A stretch of 64,000 bases of DNA. Origin: Hansfordia pulvinata (taxonomy: Eukaryota; Ascomycota; Sordariomycetes; Xylariales). A model generated the notes under the pieces. It was not told the origin of the DNA and searched no databases. It saw nothing but the letters and a program-made list of their open reading frames with translations. The stretch is taken from assembly GCA_006538405.1 (NCBI GenBank), contig BJKQ01000010.1, positions 1,550,001 through 1,614,000 on the forward strand, written 5' to 3'. A program made the position numbers and the translations under genes. Below, piece by piece: positions 35,583 through 46,011 of this stretch; position 1 is the first letter of the stretch; every line of letters begins with the position of its first letter.

Positions 35583-36371
35583 TCACGCGTAGTGAGGGGT
35601 CGGCGTGGCGGCGTCGGTCTCCTGGTACGCCGTCGGCGAGGAGGCCTGGTAGCTGTTGCCCTGGGTCGTCCCCGTGGGATAAGAAGCACCGCCGGAGTCA
35701 CCACCACCGCCGGCCGCTCCTCCGGCACCACCACCACCGCCGCCGCGACGACCGCCGCCAGCGGCCTCGGCGTAGGTGCTGGGGCGGGGCTCCCAGGACG
35801 AGTAGTGGGCGGTGGCGGCGGCGGCCTCCATGGAGCTGTAGCGGGCGGCGGCCTCGCGGTCGGCGCCGGGGCAGCCGCACAGCAGCTCGTGGGGCTGGGG
35901 CTCGCGGACGGTCTGCCACATGCCGTCCATCTCGTGGCCGGGCAGGCCGGGGTTGAGCTCGAAGCAGCAGTTGGAGATCTCGGCGCGCGTCGGGCAGCCC
36001 GCGCGCCCGTTGTTCAAGCCCTCGGCGGCGCAGCAGAGCCCGTCGATGCACACCGAGCCCGAGTCGCCGCAGTCGGCGTCCGCCGCGCACACGTGGAACG
36101 TCGACACCGAGTCCGTCAGGAAGCCCACCGCGCAGTCGAAGTTGTTGTACGTGTACCCGCAGTACTTGGCCACGTCGCACTTGGCGCCCCGGTCCGCGTT
36201 GGTGCTGCACGACAGCTGCTTCATGTTGGGGTCGCTGTTGTCGTTCTTGTCGCCGCCGCTGCTGCCGCCGCCGGCAGGTGACCGCCGCTCCGACGCCGAC
36301 GACGCCGCCGCCAATGCCGAGGGCAGCAGCGCCGCCGCCACGGCGCCGCGGATCAGTAGTGCTGCGTGCAT
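35583..36371 (-). CDS. Secreted cysteine-rich protein of unknown function
   Basis: Single-exon frame of 262 residues. An N-terminal hydrophobic signal peptide (MHAALLIRGAVAAALLPSALA, cleavage probably near residues 22-26) is followed by a Ser/Gly linker, then a compact domain of about 110 residues with 14 cysteines, including two CC pairs (LCC and NCC), suggesting a disulfide-knit extracellular fold. The last 90 residues are Gly/Ser/Ala/Thr-rich and low in complexity. The layout of a small Cys-rich domain plus a flexible tail resembles cell-wall-associated or effector-like fungal proteins, but I do not recognise a family. Antisense frames overlap because the DNA is GC-rich; the signal peptide and ordered cysteines support this strand. 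A C-terminal GPI signal is not evident. Confidence 0.75.
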   Translation of the reverse strand: MHAALLIRGAVAAALLPSALAAASSASERRSPAGGGSSGGDKNDNSDPNMKQLSCSTNADRGAKCDVAKYCGYTYNNFDCAVGFLTDSVSTFHVCAADADCGDSGSVCIDGLCCAAEGLNNGRAGCPTRAEISNCCFELNPGLPGHEMDGMWQTVREPQPHELLCGCPGADREAAARYSSMEAAAATAHYSSWEPRPSTYAEAAGGGRRGGGGGGAGGAAGGGGDSGGASYPTGTTQGNSYQASSPTAYQETDAATPTPHYA

Positions 36372-37771
36372 TGTTTTTCGTGTGTGTTTCTATTCCTTTT
36401 TTTTCTCTTTTTCTTCGGCGGGTGGTCCTGGGGATGGTTGACGGGCCCGCGGACTTTGACACAGGACTAGATATCGGCCAGTTATTCCTTGTCCCCCTGT
36501 TTTGTGGCCGGAAAGTAGTAGGTAGCGATGTCTTTGTCGTCTCTGTCGCAGTCTTGTTTGGACCACTCTGGAGCAGTTGGAGAGCCTGAAGCGTCGAGGC
36601 TCGGCTGTTGGTTGAAACGTTGGACGACCGATCGGGAATTTGCAAAGATGACTATCCGACCTCCAAGATAGCTCAATCGGGGCACCTTGGCTGTCTTTTA
36701 AGAGGCCTTGCAGTTTCGCCACTGCGGCCTGCAGAACCCTCTAGAGCGGACTCGTCGACACGCAAACTTACGACCGGACCGGTGACAAAAACAGGAGCAG
36801 AAGAGGCGGGATCGAAACCTGGTTTGTCGCTGTGCTGAGGTGGGTCCTCGCCCCCCAAGGATCGCCGCCGTGCGCCGTGAATGGTATTTATAACCACGCC
36901 CAGGCCTGCCGCCCCCGGCTCCCCGATCTTCACACGGCGACAACAGAGCAATTCGCCACCGCAAGGGTCGGTTCCACAGGAGTCGAGAGGCGACGTAGGC
37001 CGTCATAGATGAGGCCCAGAGGGTGAGCTGGTGGCTGGTGGCTGGTGCAGCGCCCAGGGGTCCCAGAACTGCGTGAAGGACTTGACTCATCTTCCTGGCC
37101 TCTGCGTCACGGGCTGTGAGAATCTGTGGCGTTTCCCAGGGCTGCAGCCACACCTGCGAGAACCAACACGTACAATACCCTTATGCACGAAAGCCAAGCG
37201 AAAGAGGCGATGAGGTCTTTGTTGGGTGGCAAATTGTACCGCGGTGCCAATCCGGATGCCTGATGAAACGGCCGAACCGGATATTCTGTTGCGCAACCCC
37301 TGCCATTAGCTGCTGTTGCCTTTGGCGTCGCCCGCATGTTCCGCATTTGCTTGTCCGGCTGCTCCCTTCTTTCGTCCACGACGAGGGAGGTGGGCCGAAT
37401 AATGCTCAACAAAGCCTTTGCGAGCCGCGACTAGCATTGCTCTACGTCAGCCCAAGGGATCGACAAAAGGGCCGGAACAAGGCCGCAGCCAGAAGAGTCA
37501 TTAGCATGAGCTGGCACGAGGCAACGCCATCTTCTGCATAGCGCCCAGCCCCGTGGCCTGGAATTGCGATTAAATAAGGGAATAGATTGTCAGAACAGTA
37601 AAACGTTGCGAAGCTCAACACCTGCGCGCTACCAGTGTCCATTATCCTGGCTGTCAAGCCCCTGTTCCACCATCAACTCCCGGACTCCGAGGTATTTGTT
37701 CGCCTACATCACTTCGTCAATGGTATCTATAAGCATAAACGCAGAAGGGCCACAAGCCGTGGGTCGGAGCC
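36372..37771. other. Intergenic region between the cysteine-rich protein and CND1
   Basis: Upstream region of the cysteine-rich gene and 3' end of CND1. T-rich tract just before 36371 on the coding strand's leader side. No additional gene recognised. Confidence 0.55.
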
Positions 37772-40700
37772 TCAGGCCGCGGTGGGAATGACCTTGAAGC
37801 CTTCGCCGACAACCTTGGTGATCTCCTCGTTCTTGTGCTGCAACAGCCCAAGCGCAAAAGCAACGTCGTTCCACTGGCGCTCCGACTCGCAGCGCGGCAA
37901 ACGAGCAGCCAGCTTCTCGGCAAGCTGCCTGGCATGTTTATCCTGAATTGAAAGGGTCAGCCTAGGCGTAAACAAGGACATGTCCGTGAAACTTACCTTC
38001 TCAACGAAGCCAAGCATGAATCGGATGATGCGGCGGAACGAATCCTCTTCCATTTGGCCAGCTGAAAGGAGACTGAACATGTCGACAAAGTGGTTGTACA
38101 CAGCGTTGTCCTTGGTGCTGAGCTCGGTGAAGAACATGCGGGCCAAATCGGCAATGCGCTTGTCCGGGTCTTCGAGACACTTGGCCATCTCTCCAAGCTG
38201 GCCCTTGACCTTGACCTGCCCGGCCAGGATCAAGAACGTCAGCGTCATCAGACACGTACGCTTGACAGAAATGTCTCGATCAGCCAGCCGCCGGTACAGG
38301 AAATCCGTGTTCTCGTCAATCAGGTGGTTGAAGCACACGGCCATGTCGCCAAGAGCAATGACCACGTTGGAGCGGACAGTTGCGTTTGGAGAGCGCTCCA
38401 TGATGGTGATGAGAAGCGGCAGATGTGCCTCGCAGTACTCGCTGCTAACGCACATCAGTTTGGCAAGACACAGTGTTGCGGCCGCCTGGAGACCCTTGTC
38501 CTTGTAGATATCACTCCGTGAGCAGATCTCGGCAACCATTGGCCCAAAGTTGGCAAGCAGAGACTGAGGTCCGAAGAGCAGCTCCCGTTCACGAATATGG
38601 GCCATGGCCTCAGTGAAATCATCCTCGGTCGTGCCACCGATGAGATCAAGCTCATCGCCCTCGTCCGGTGCGGGCGTGTCGGACTTGCTCTTCCGACCCC
38701 CAGTGGACGCTCTCCCCTCCGCGGTCGAGTTCTTCTCCTTCTCTTGCTTTCTTCGCTTGAAGTCTAGCTCACACAACTCGAGATGAACGATCTGCTTGAT
38801 AGCCACGTGGCCCACAATGAAGAGTAGCTGCGAGAGTGTGATACCAGGCTTCTCTTTCGGATCCACCGGGACCTCGGGTTGGTTGACCGCCTGCGTAGGC
38901 TCATTGAGGGCCATCGTGTTCATGCCTTGGGTGAGGCCGGCGGGATCGTTCATGGTGACTGTCGCGTCCTCATCCCGAGTGACCGGTCTCGAGGCGGAGG
39001 GAGACTTCTGAGCAGAGAAAACGGACTTTGTTCGTCGCCTGATTATGTCCGAACAGAGGCTGTCGGGATGCTTGGCAATGGCGTAGATGGCGTTGATGGC
39101 CTGCTCGGCCAGTCCAAACCACTCCTTGCTGTCGCTGGGGACCTCAGTGATAGCTGCAAGCTTGTGGAGTACCGCATGCTCGTTCGGCAGGCGGCTGAAC
39201 TTGACCGTTGAGTCCTTTGCTTGGCGGCCAGAGGGGTTCAAGCGCCTGATGGCAATGCATGTGAATTTAGCCAGCTGAGGGTCGTTTCTCCCCAGAGCAC
39301 CAAGACCAGTGCGCAGCATGGTCTCCATCTCACCGACCACAATTTCAGGCGAAGCAGTGGCCAGCATGCCAAGAACGATGATGGCACCCCTGCGCTGAGA
39401 GCGTGAAATTTCACGCTTCTGGTACCCGTAGATTTCCCAGAGTTTGGTGACAACACGGTCCGAGATCATGCCACCCTTCATCATGGTTGCCAGCAGCTGC
39501 TCCAAGCTGGTCAACTCAGCTGGGGTGGTACCGGACGTCAAACTGATCATGTTGCGGGCGATATAGACCGCTGCGTCGCTGGGGCTGAAATAGTCTGGCG
39601 CCTCGAAAAATAGTCGCCTGTAACAGTCAATGAGGTGAGACTGTACTCCCTTGCCTTCGTCACTGTTGCCCTTGGTCCAGATGAGACGCATCATTCGCCG
39701 GATGCCAATCATGTTGTCTTCGATGTTGTAGGCGTTGCCGATTTCCATGAAGTCCATGGCCTCGATGACTTCGGACTTGTTCTTAGCCCCAAGCAGCTGG
39801 CAGACTGTGCCAGTGGAGTTGTGCAAGACCTCGATGAATTTCAAGGCATCGGTGTAGTATCGCTTGGTCAGAGTGAGCTTCTCGATTGCCTCCGAAGTCG
39901 CAGCATCCTCTTGTGCCTTTTGGATGATCTCGGCCTTCTTCTCTTCACTCATGTCTTGAGGCTTCTGGGGAGACTCTGACTCCATTTCTGTTGGCTCGTC
40001 GGCCACGTCGCCGACGGTGGTGTTGCCAGGCTCGTCGCCCAGCCCGGGCTCTCCCGCAGGGGGCTTCAGGGCGCTCAGCTCGGCGTCGACCTTATCGAGC
40101 CGCTCTTGCCAGTCCTTGCGCGACAACTGAGCCCCGTGGAGGACCGTGAAGGGATGCGTTTTGATCAGAGACCCCAGCAGCTTGACAGCATTCCGACGCA
40201 CGTTGCTGCTTCTGTCCTCCAGACTGCGCGCAGCAAGCTCCGCCGCCTTCTGCCGACGCTTTGGGAACTTTTGGTCGAGGTCGCATATCTTGACGTAGAC
40301 CTGAATGGCCCTGCATCTGCAGTAGGGGTTTACGTCGAGAAATCGCTCCTCGAGGACGTCAAAAAACGCATTCAGCTGGGATTTATGGTTCTCGCCACGT
40401 TCTTCTTGGTTGCTGAGGAAGGCGATCATGTTGCCACAGACTTCAATAAGTGCGCAACGGAGGGTGTAAGACTGGAAAAGAAGATAGTCAGTGCGAAGAG
40501 CCGTGCGGCGAGGGAAGAGGGCCGCTTACCTCGCTGTCTAGCTGCTTGGCAAGCATGGTCATCTGCTTAATTACCAGCCTGGGTACGAGCTCAGAGATCT
40601 TGATGATGAACGAGGACACCGATTTGGGCCCCTTAGTGTCATTGGTGTTGAATTCCTTGTTACTGATTTCTCTCAAAATCTCGTCCGCCAGCTGAGGGTA

Positions 40701-41628
40701 GTCGTATTGCTCAGCCAATATGTGCAAGAACTCGGCCATGGGCTCGGAAAGATGTTCGAAATATGTCAGGTTTTGCACAATGGAGATTTGCGCAGCTGTG
40801 CTTCAAGTCAGCACCTCCACTATGTGTGTCGCGCGACCGCGAGAGCGGGCGCTATAAGCAAGGTTGCTTACCGTAGCCGTGGCCGTGATGCTTCACAGCA
40901 ATGCAGAGGACTTTGAAGGCGTACATCTTGATCGAGGTGTTCTTCGCGCGCTGCTCGCTTTCGAGGATCAAATACACGGGTCTCGTGAGCAGACCAATGA
41001 AGTTGTCCCTTTCGCTGGTGGTCAGGAATATCCTGCCGAGCTTCAACTTGAGACATTTCGACATGACGTCGAGTGCGGCTTGCAGCTGCGCGGCACTGTC
41101 CCAGCTGGCCTCCTTGTCCTTAGATGCTGCAGTCTTGGACTTTGCGCCCTTGCCCCTGGCCCGCGACACGGGTGCCGTGGAAGACTTCTCGGCAGCCTTG
41201 GTCTCGACGCAGGCAATGGTCCATTGCAGCAGAAAGCCGTATATCTCGAGCAGCGACTTGTGGTGGGCAATCATCTCCTGCTCGTCGGGGTTCTCGAGGT
41301 CGCTGTTGATGGCATCGGCCTCGGCAGACAGGCCGCTCATGATCAGGTCGAAGATCTTGCTGAGGGCGTGTGTGGGGAGAAACTGGGTGTATTTGAGCAA
41401 GAACTGCAGCGAGTCGAAGAAGGCACTGCGGGTGATGGCATCGGGGTTCTCGGCAACAGCATCGACTATCGGGTTGAGAACGGGGTTGATGAGGGCGATA
41501 TTGGCCAGGGCCTCGGGATCCGTCTCGCAGTCGACCAGGGCGCTGTCGGCCTCAGGGGTCGCGATGGCGGCGGGGTCGCTCATGTAATGCTTGAGCGCAT
41601 CGTTGATGTCAAAGTTGATTGCGTCCAT
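37772..41628 (-). CDS. CND1: Condensin complex subunit 1 (CAP-D2/Ycs4/Cnd1)
   Basis: HEAT-repeat non-SMC subunit of condensin I, needed for mitotic chromosome compaction and rDNA segregation. Exons 40872-41628, 40530-40795, 37997-40471 and 37772-37942 give 1222 residues, all phases consistent. Recognisable parts: an N-terminal Cnd1_N segment (MDAINFDINDALKHY), a middle region, and the conserved C-terminal condensin HEAT block (LCLAKLMCVSSEYCEAHLPL, NATVRSNVVIALGDMAVCFN, RDISVKRTCLMTLTFLILAG). An acidic linker and a Ser/Lys-rich stretch lie between. The last intron is 54 nt, a multiple of three without a stop, so retention would add 18 residues. An upstream in-frame ATG (41670) exists, but 41628 fits the family start. 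The gene is head to head with CDC7. Confidence 0.96.
37943..37996 (-). other. 54-nt stopless intron in CND1
   Basis: Starts GTAAGT and ends TTCAG with an internal CTGAC branch-like word on the minus strand; sits between GFVEK and DKHARQLAEK. Because it keeps the frame, automated annotation may read through it. Confidence 0.8.
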
Positions 41629-42597
41629 GGTGGGCAAAGGGTGGTGGCGACTGAGCGCCGGCGACAGCAAGCGAGGCGAGGGGGCGTCGCGTCGCAGAGT
41701 GCTGATGCGAAGAGGAGGGGAGGGCGCGGGGTGAAGGCAGTCAGCACCAGAAGTTGAGTACAGGCCCGGGATCTACCCCACAGTCGTCGGGGTCGCAGCG
41801 GGAAGGAGCGAATCGAGCCGCAGCTGGAAGTTGCTGTCGTGGATGCCGTCGCGGGCTGGGTGGTGTTTTGCGACAGTATCGGAGCGGCGGGGGCGATGAC
41901 GCGCCGAAAGGGCAGTGTGGGCAGGTGCGATGCGGGCCTGCTGGCGGAGTCGTCGCAGGCGCACCACGAGATGAGGCAGGTACGAGTGTTGTCGTACCTT
42001 GCCTTATTGTTGAGTAGGCACGAGTACCTAATAACCTACTGCATTTTCCTTAGCAACCGCCCGCTCATTTGTTTTTGTTTGGTTTCCTCTTTCTGACGCG
42101 CCAGGCGCCCCTCATTGGCCCGTCTGTGCGCGGAGATCCCCACCAAAGCCCTGTACGTACCGCTGCGTTCTGGTGGGGCGCCCTCGTTCAGCGTCTGTTA
42201 TCGCCGCGCTATCCTGGCCTGTCCAGACGCGTCGGTCCGCCCGCAGTGCCCTACTCGCCTCGTAAAGCCTGCCCGCGAGCTCTACGAGTGACGGGACGAG
42301 CGAGCGCCCACTACTTGAGCCCTCAACTCCAACGATACCACGCGCCTCACAGCCGGCTTCGACCTTGCCATTGGGCTAAGCATCCGGTTCCTCTGCTTCT
42401 GTCTACTGCCTTCGTGCCGGGCTTCAGCCGCGACACTCTTGTCCGCCCTGTTTCTCTGTCCCTACCTCAACTCGCGCGCCGTTCAAGCGAGGGAACTCCT
42501 CGCAGTGCACCCGCCGCAGGCTGTCAGCATTTCAGAAAGACTTCATCGCTACGTCCCGGTGTCCCGGTGTCCCGGCGTCTCCCAGGACCCTAAGATC
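41629..42597. promoter_or_regulatory. Shared divergent promoter of CND1 and CDC7
   Basis: About 970 bases separate two cell-cycle genes facing away from each other. It contains one ACGCGT (42227-42232), the MCB core bound by MBF in yeasts, plus related GACGCGCC words near 41897 and 42096. ACGCGT also occurs by chance elsewhere in the window, so the functional reading is an inference. GTACGAG and CACGAGTACC words are near 41980-42025. Confidence 0.4.
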
Positions 42598-44239
42598 ATG
42601 TCGGCTCCTCATCGGCGGCGCGTGGCCAAGCAGCCCTTTCTGATCCACGAGGACCGGCAACTCGAACAACGACCAGCTCGCCACACTCAACCCGAGCCCG
42701 CGCCAGAAGTATCCGCTTCTACCCGCTCGCCGACCGCAGAGGAGGAACAACATGCCGAAGAAGAGGATGTCATGCAAGACTTTGAAGACCATCTTGAGGA
42801 AGTCGGCGACGAGGAACTGGAAGACCAGGCTCTGGACGGGGACGAGGATGAGGACGAAAACCAGACCGCAGACGACGAAGACGACTACTACGAGACCGAA
42901 CCGTCGGGTGATGAGGGACCTATCGACCCCACTGTGCAGGGCGATATGGAAAAGCTTCAGAACACATTCCCAGATTTCAAGCAACACTACAGGTTAATCA
43001 AACGTATAGGCGAAGGTAAGCAGTCACCTGCCCCTCTATACGAGGCTGCCCGGGGCATAGTTCTTTGCTGACCTTTTGACTGCAGGGACTTTCTCGACTG
43101 TGTACAAGGCCGAAGACATCCAGTATTATCAATATGTTAACCAGTGGGACCTTGACGCCAAGGAGGGCCAATGGGCCCCTCTGCCACTGAAAGCGACCTC
43201 GAACTCGAGATCCAACTCGCAAGCACCGCCTCGGCGGAGGAAGCGCAAGTTTGTCGCCATCAAGAAGATCTACGTCACCTCTTCTCCCGCCCGCATCCAC
43301 AATGAGCTCGACCTGCTGCACGACCTGCGTGATTCCGACTCTGTTTGTCCCCTGATTACCGCCTTCAGGGAAGCCGACCAAGTCATTGCCATTCTTCCGT
43401 ATTTCCGCCACAAGGACTTCCGCCAGTACTATCATAACATGACGGTGCAGGATATGCGGGTTTACTTCCGCTCCTTATTCACCGCCTTGGCCGCTGTGCA
43501 CAAAAAGGGGATCATACACCGCGATATCAAGCCTACGAACTTCCTCTACGATCCTGATAAGAAGAGAGGAGTGCTGGTCGACTTTGGCCTTGCTGAAAGA
43601 GAAGGCGTGGACTATAAACCGTGCCTGTGCCACGAGGAGTCTTCAACCCGGAAAGCCCGCATCCGAAGCTCGCCCGCTTTTGCTGCAGCTCTGGCTGGCC
43701 AACCCGCGAATGGGTTCCCCAAGAACGACACACGGCCGTCCCGACGAGCGAACCGAGCCGGCACCAGGGGTTTCAGAGCCCCGGAGGTTTTATTCAAGTG
43801 CACAGACCAAACCTCCAAGATCGATGTCTGGTCAGCAGGCGTCATTCTGCTTACTATACTCTGTCGCCGCTTCCCTTTCTTCAACAGCGCCGACGATGTG
43901 GAGGCTCTGATCGAGATCGCTACCATCTTCGGCACCCGCAAGATGAAGACGGCCGCACATCTTCACGGCTGTATGTTCGATTGCAACATTCCGAGCATCA
44001 GCCAGAATGGCTTCTCCTTCGAGAAGATCATGCTTTGGAGCACCTGCCGCAGCGATGCCAGCCCTAAAGCGCCCCTGACCGAGGACGAGCAAATGGCTAT
44101 CCATTTTCTGAGCCAGTGCATGGACCCAAATCCCGCCTCGCGTATCAGCGCCGAGGAAGCGTTGCAGAGCCCTTTCCTAAGCAGGGTCGAGTATGATGAT
44201 GAGGGTGATGGCGAGGACGATGACGTGCTAATGGTGTAA
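42598..44239 (+). CDS. CDC7: Cdc7 (DDK) protein kinase
   Basis: Catalytic subunit of the Dbf4-dependent kinase, which phosphorylates MCM helicase to fire replication origins. Exons 42598-43015 and 43086-44239 encode 523 residues. An acidic N-terminus leads into the kinase domain: glycine loop GEGTFSTVY split by the intron, catalytic Lys199 in VAIKK, Asp286 in HRDIKPTNFLYDP, Asp305 of DFG, and RGFRAPEVLFKC in place of the usual APE region. The Cdc7-type kinase insert between DFG and APE is rich in Arg/Ser/Ala. The C-terminus is short and acidic (DDEGDGEDDDVLMV). The domain order and NFLYD/RGFRAPE wording are specific to Cdc7 rather than other kinases. It shares its upstream region with CND1. 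Confidence 0.96.
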
Positions 44240-44504
44240 TGTGTAATGCGATGGATGTATTGTATATAACGACTGGATGACTTCGCGGTGCGCTCTTGAA
44301 TCAACCACCGTTGGGCACGACGAGCAAAGACGTTTAATATGACTGGAGGGCTTGGTTCCCTACAATAATTTCCAGCCTTCATTACTGGACACCAAGTGCC
44401 AAATACTTTTGTGTAAGAACAGCCCAAAGACTACACGCATGACAACGATAAGAATGTAGCTCGTTCATCCTGCACCAATGTAAAAGCCAGGCTGCGCAAC
44501 ATCT

Positions 44505-45437
44505 TCACACCGAAGATATGACCACCGCGACGAACAACACACCAGCCAAGGGTACGGCGGTGAGCAGTCGACCGAGAGCCCAAGAGACGGCTTGCGCGGC
44601 GGCGAACACTGCCATATTGATAAGACCTTGCCGCCGCGCCCTCGCCCTCGCCGCCGCCGGTTCGAAGGCGGCGGTGCCGTATGTGGACACGGCAATCACC
44701 GCGACGACCGCCGCCGCGTTGATCGCCTGTGGCATCCATCCGCTGCCGCTTCCGCCACTGTTGTTGTCGTTGTCGGCACGATCGCCGCCCCTTGGCGCCC
44801 ACTGCTGCTCCCGCTGCTGCTCGTGCTCGTCGAGGCGGACGAACGCGCGGCTCAGCAGCTCCGCCGCCAGACAGGTCGCCAGGGACCTACACAGCGCGCG
44901 GGAGGCGGGCGGCAGCAGCACCGTCAGCAGCGACCACGCGCCGGTGGTTGCCGCTCTTCCCGAGGCGCGAGAGACGCCCATCGAGCCATTGGCCCCATTC
45001 TCCTCGTCCTCTTCTTTGCCCAAAAGCAGCCCTCGCCCTGCCCCACGGTCGACGGCTGCCTGTCGCTTTTGCTGTCGGTGCTGCTGCCGGACTCCGCGCA
45101 GCTCGATCTTGAGGCGGCCTATGGAAGGGAAGGCGCGCAGGGCGTCAAAGAGGGCCTCCACGTCGGCGCCTGAGGGCCGGCGGTGGTGGTGCTGCTCGCC
45201 GGCCAGGAGGTGAAGGAAGCGAGGCGGCGCGAGTTGCGGGTCCTGGCCCCAGGAGCTCGCCGCGCGGTCGCAGTCGGCCAGGGCCGCGTGAGCCTGGGCC
45301 AGAAACGCGGCGACGAGGCGACGGTACTGCGACGCCGGGTCTGCCGCGCCGTTGGCTTCGGCGGTGGTGGGTTGTGAGGGTTCTGGACGTCGCGGGTCGG
45401 GTCTGGCCGGTTGAGGGTAGAAGGTGACTCGGGGCAT
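44505..45437 (-). CDS. Predicted small membrane protein, function unknown
   Basis: Single-exon frame of 310 residues from the ATG at 45437. The N-terminal half is Pro/Arg/Ala/Gln-rich and soluble-looking; hydrophobic stretches follow near residues 165-195 (SLLTVLLPPASRALC onward) and two near the C-terminus (AINAAAVVAVIAVSTYGTAA and LLTAVPLAGVLFVAVVISSV), compatible with two or three membrane spans. I do not recognise the family. It is possibly a peroxisomal or mitochondrial membrane protein, but nothing in the sequence fixes the location. Competing open frames on the + strand are present because of the GC-rich codons; the hydrophobic segments favour this strand. The start could lie upstream, since the frame stays open to about 45593. 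Confidence 0.6.
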   Translation of the reverse strand: MPRVTFYPQPARPDPRRPEPSQPTTAEANGAADPASQYRRLVAAFLAQAHAALADCDRAASSWGQDPQLAPPRFLHLLAGEQHHHRRPSGADVEALFDALRAFPSIGRLKIELRGVRQQHRQQKRQAAVDRGAGRGLLLGKEEDEENGANGSMGVSRASGRAATTGAWSLLTVLLPPASRALCRSLATCLAAELLSRAFVRLDEHEQQREQQWAPRGGDRADNDNNSGGSGSGWMPQAINAAAVVAVIAVSTYGTAAFEPAAARARARRQGLINMAVFAAAQAVSWALGRLLTAVPLAGVLFVAVVISSV

Positions 45438-46011
45438 GATCTGCGTCGGCGAAGGTTCTTTGGCTTCGGGCTGTGTCTGGGTGTGTCTTCTGTACGGGAA
45501 GGATGATGAATGTCGGAGGGTGGCACAAGGAACTTGCTCTAAAGCTGCCGAGGAAAGAGGTACAGTTGTGTTATCGCATGAGCCAAAGAGCATCGAAGCT
45601 CTGTTCGAGGTGTCTAATTACCAGCCATCAACTCAATGACAAAGGGCCCGAGTCGCCGAGCTGATACTGCATTCGGCGCTTCCATACTTGTAAGCTTTGT
45701 CTGCGCGTCTTTGTCTGTGTCAACTACGATGGCTTGGATCCCTGGCCTGTATCCTCTTTCTTCTCACAGCGGAGAAAGTCAAGAATGCTCCGAGTTGGAT
45801 ATTCCGAGTTATGCGGTTCTAGACAAGTGACTCGATAGTAAAGATCTAACCCGGGAACTTGGCCTGATGGCCACCCTTTGCGCTATGTAACGCCATAAGC
45901 CTTCACACCTGGATATAAATAAGAACACAATTGGCAATCCAAGCTGCCCCGCCCAGTATTCCTAAGAGTGCGCCGAATTCCTCATTGAGCCGCTTCCGAA
46001 ACGCAGCTCGC
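45438..46011. other. Intergenic region between the membrane protein and CMR1
   Basis: Promoter of the membrane-protein gene and 3' end of CMR1 (both minus strand). No gene recognised. Confidence 0.6.

Noticed and set aside
18143..36371. Idea of a secondary-metabolite cluster around the FAD oxidase
   Set aside because: Neighbours are a complex I subunit, FCP1, an alpha-galactosidase and a Cys-rich secreted protein; no synthase, P450 or transporter is nearby.
35698..36645. 315-codon frame overlapping the cysteine-rich gene
   Set aside because: Arg-rich shadow of a GC-rich gene; the alternative frame has a signal peptide and ordered cysteines.
41754..42593. Open frames in the CND1-CDC7 promoter region
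   Set aside because: Short, overlapping on both strands, and without recognisable content; the region is better explained as a shared promoter.
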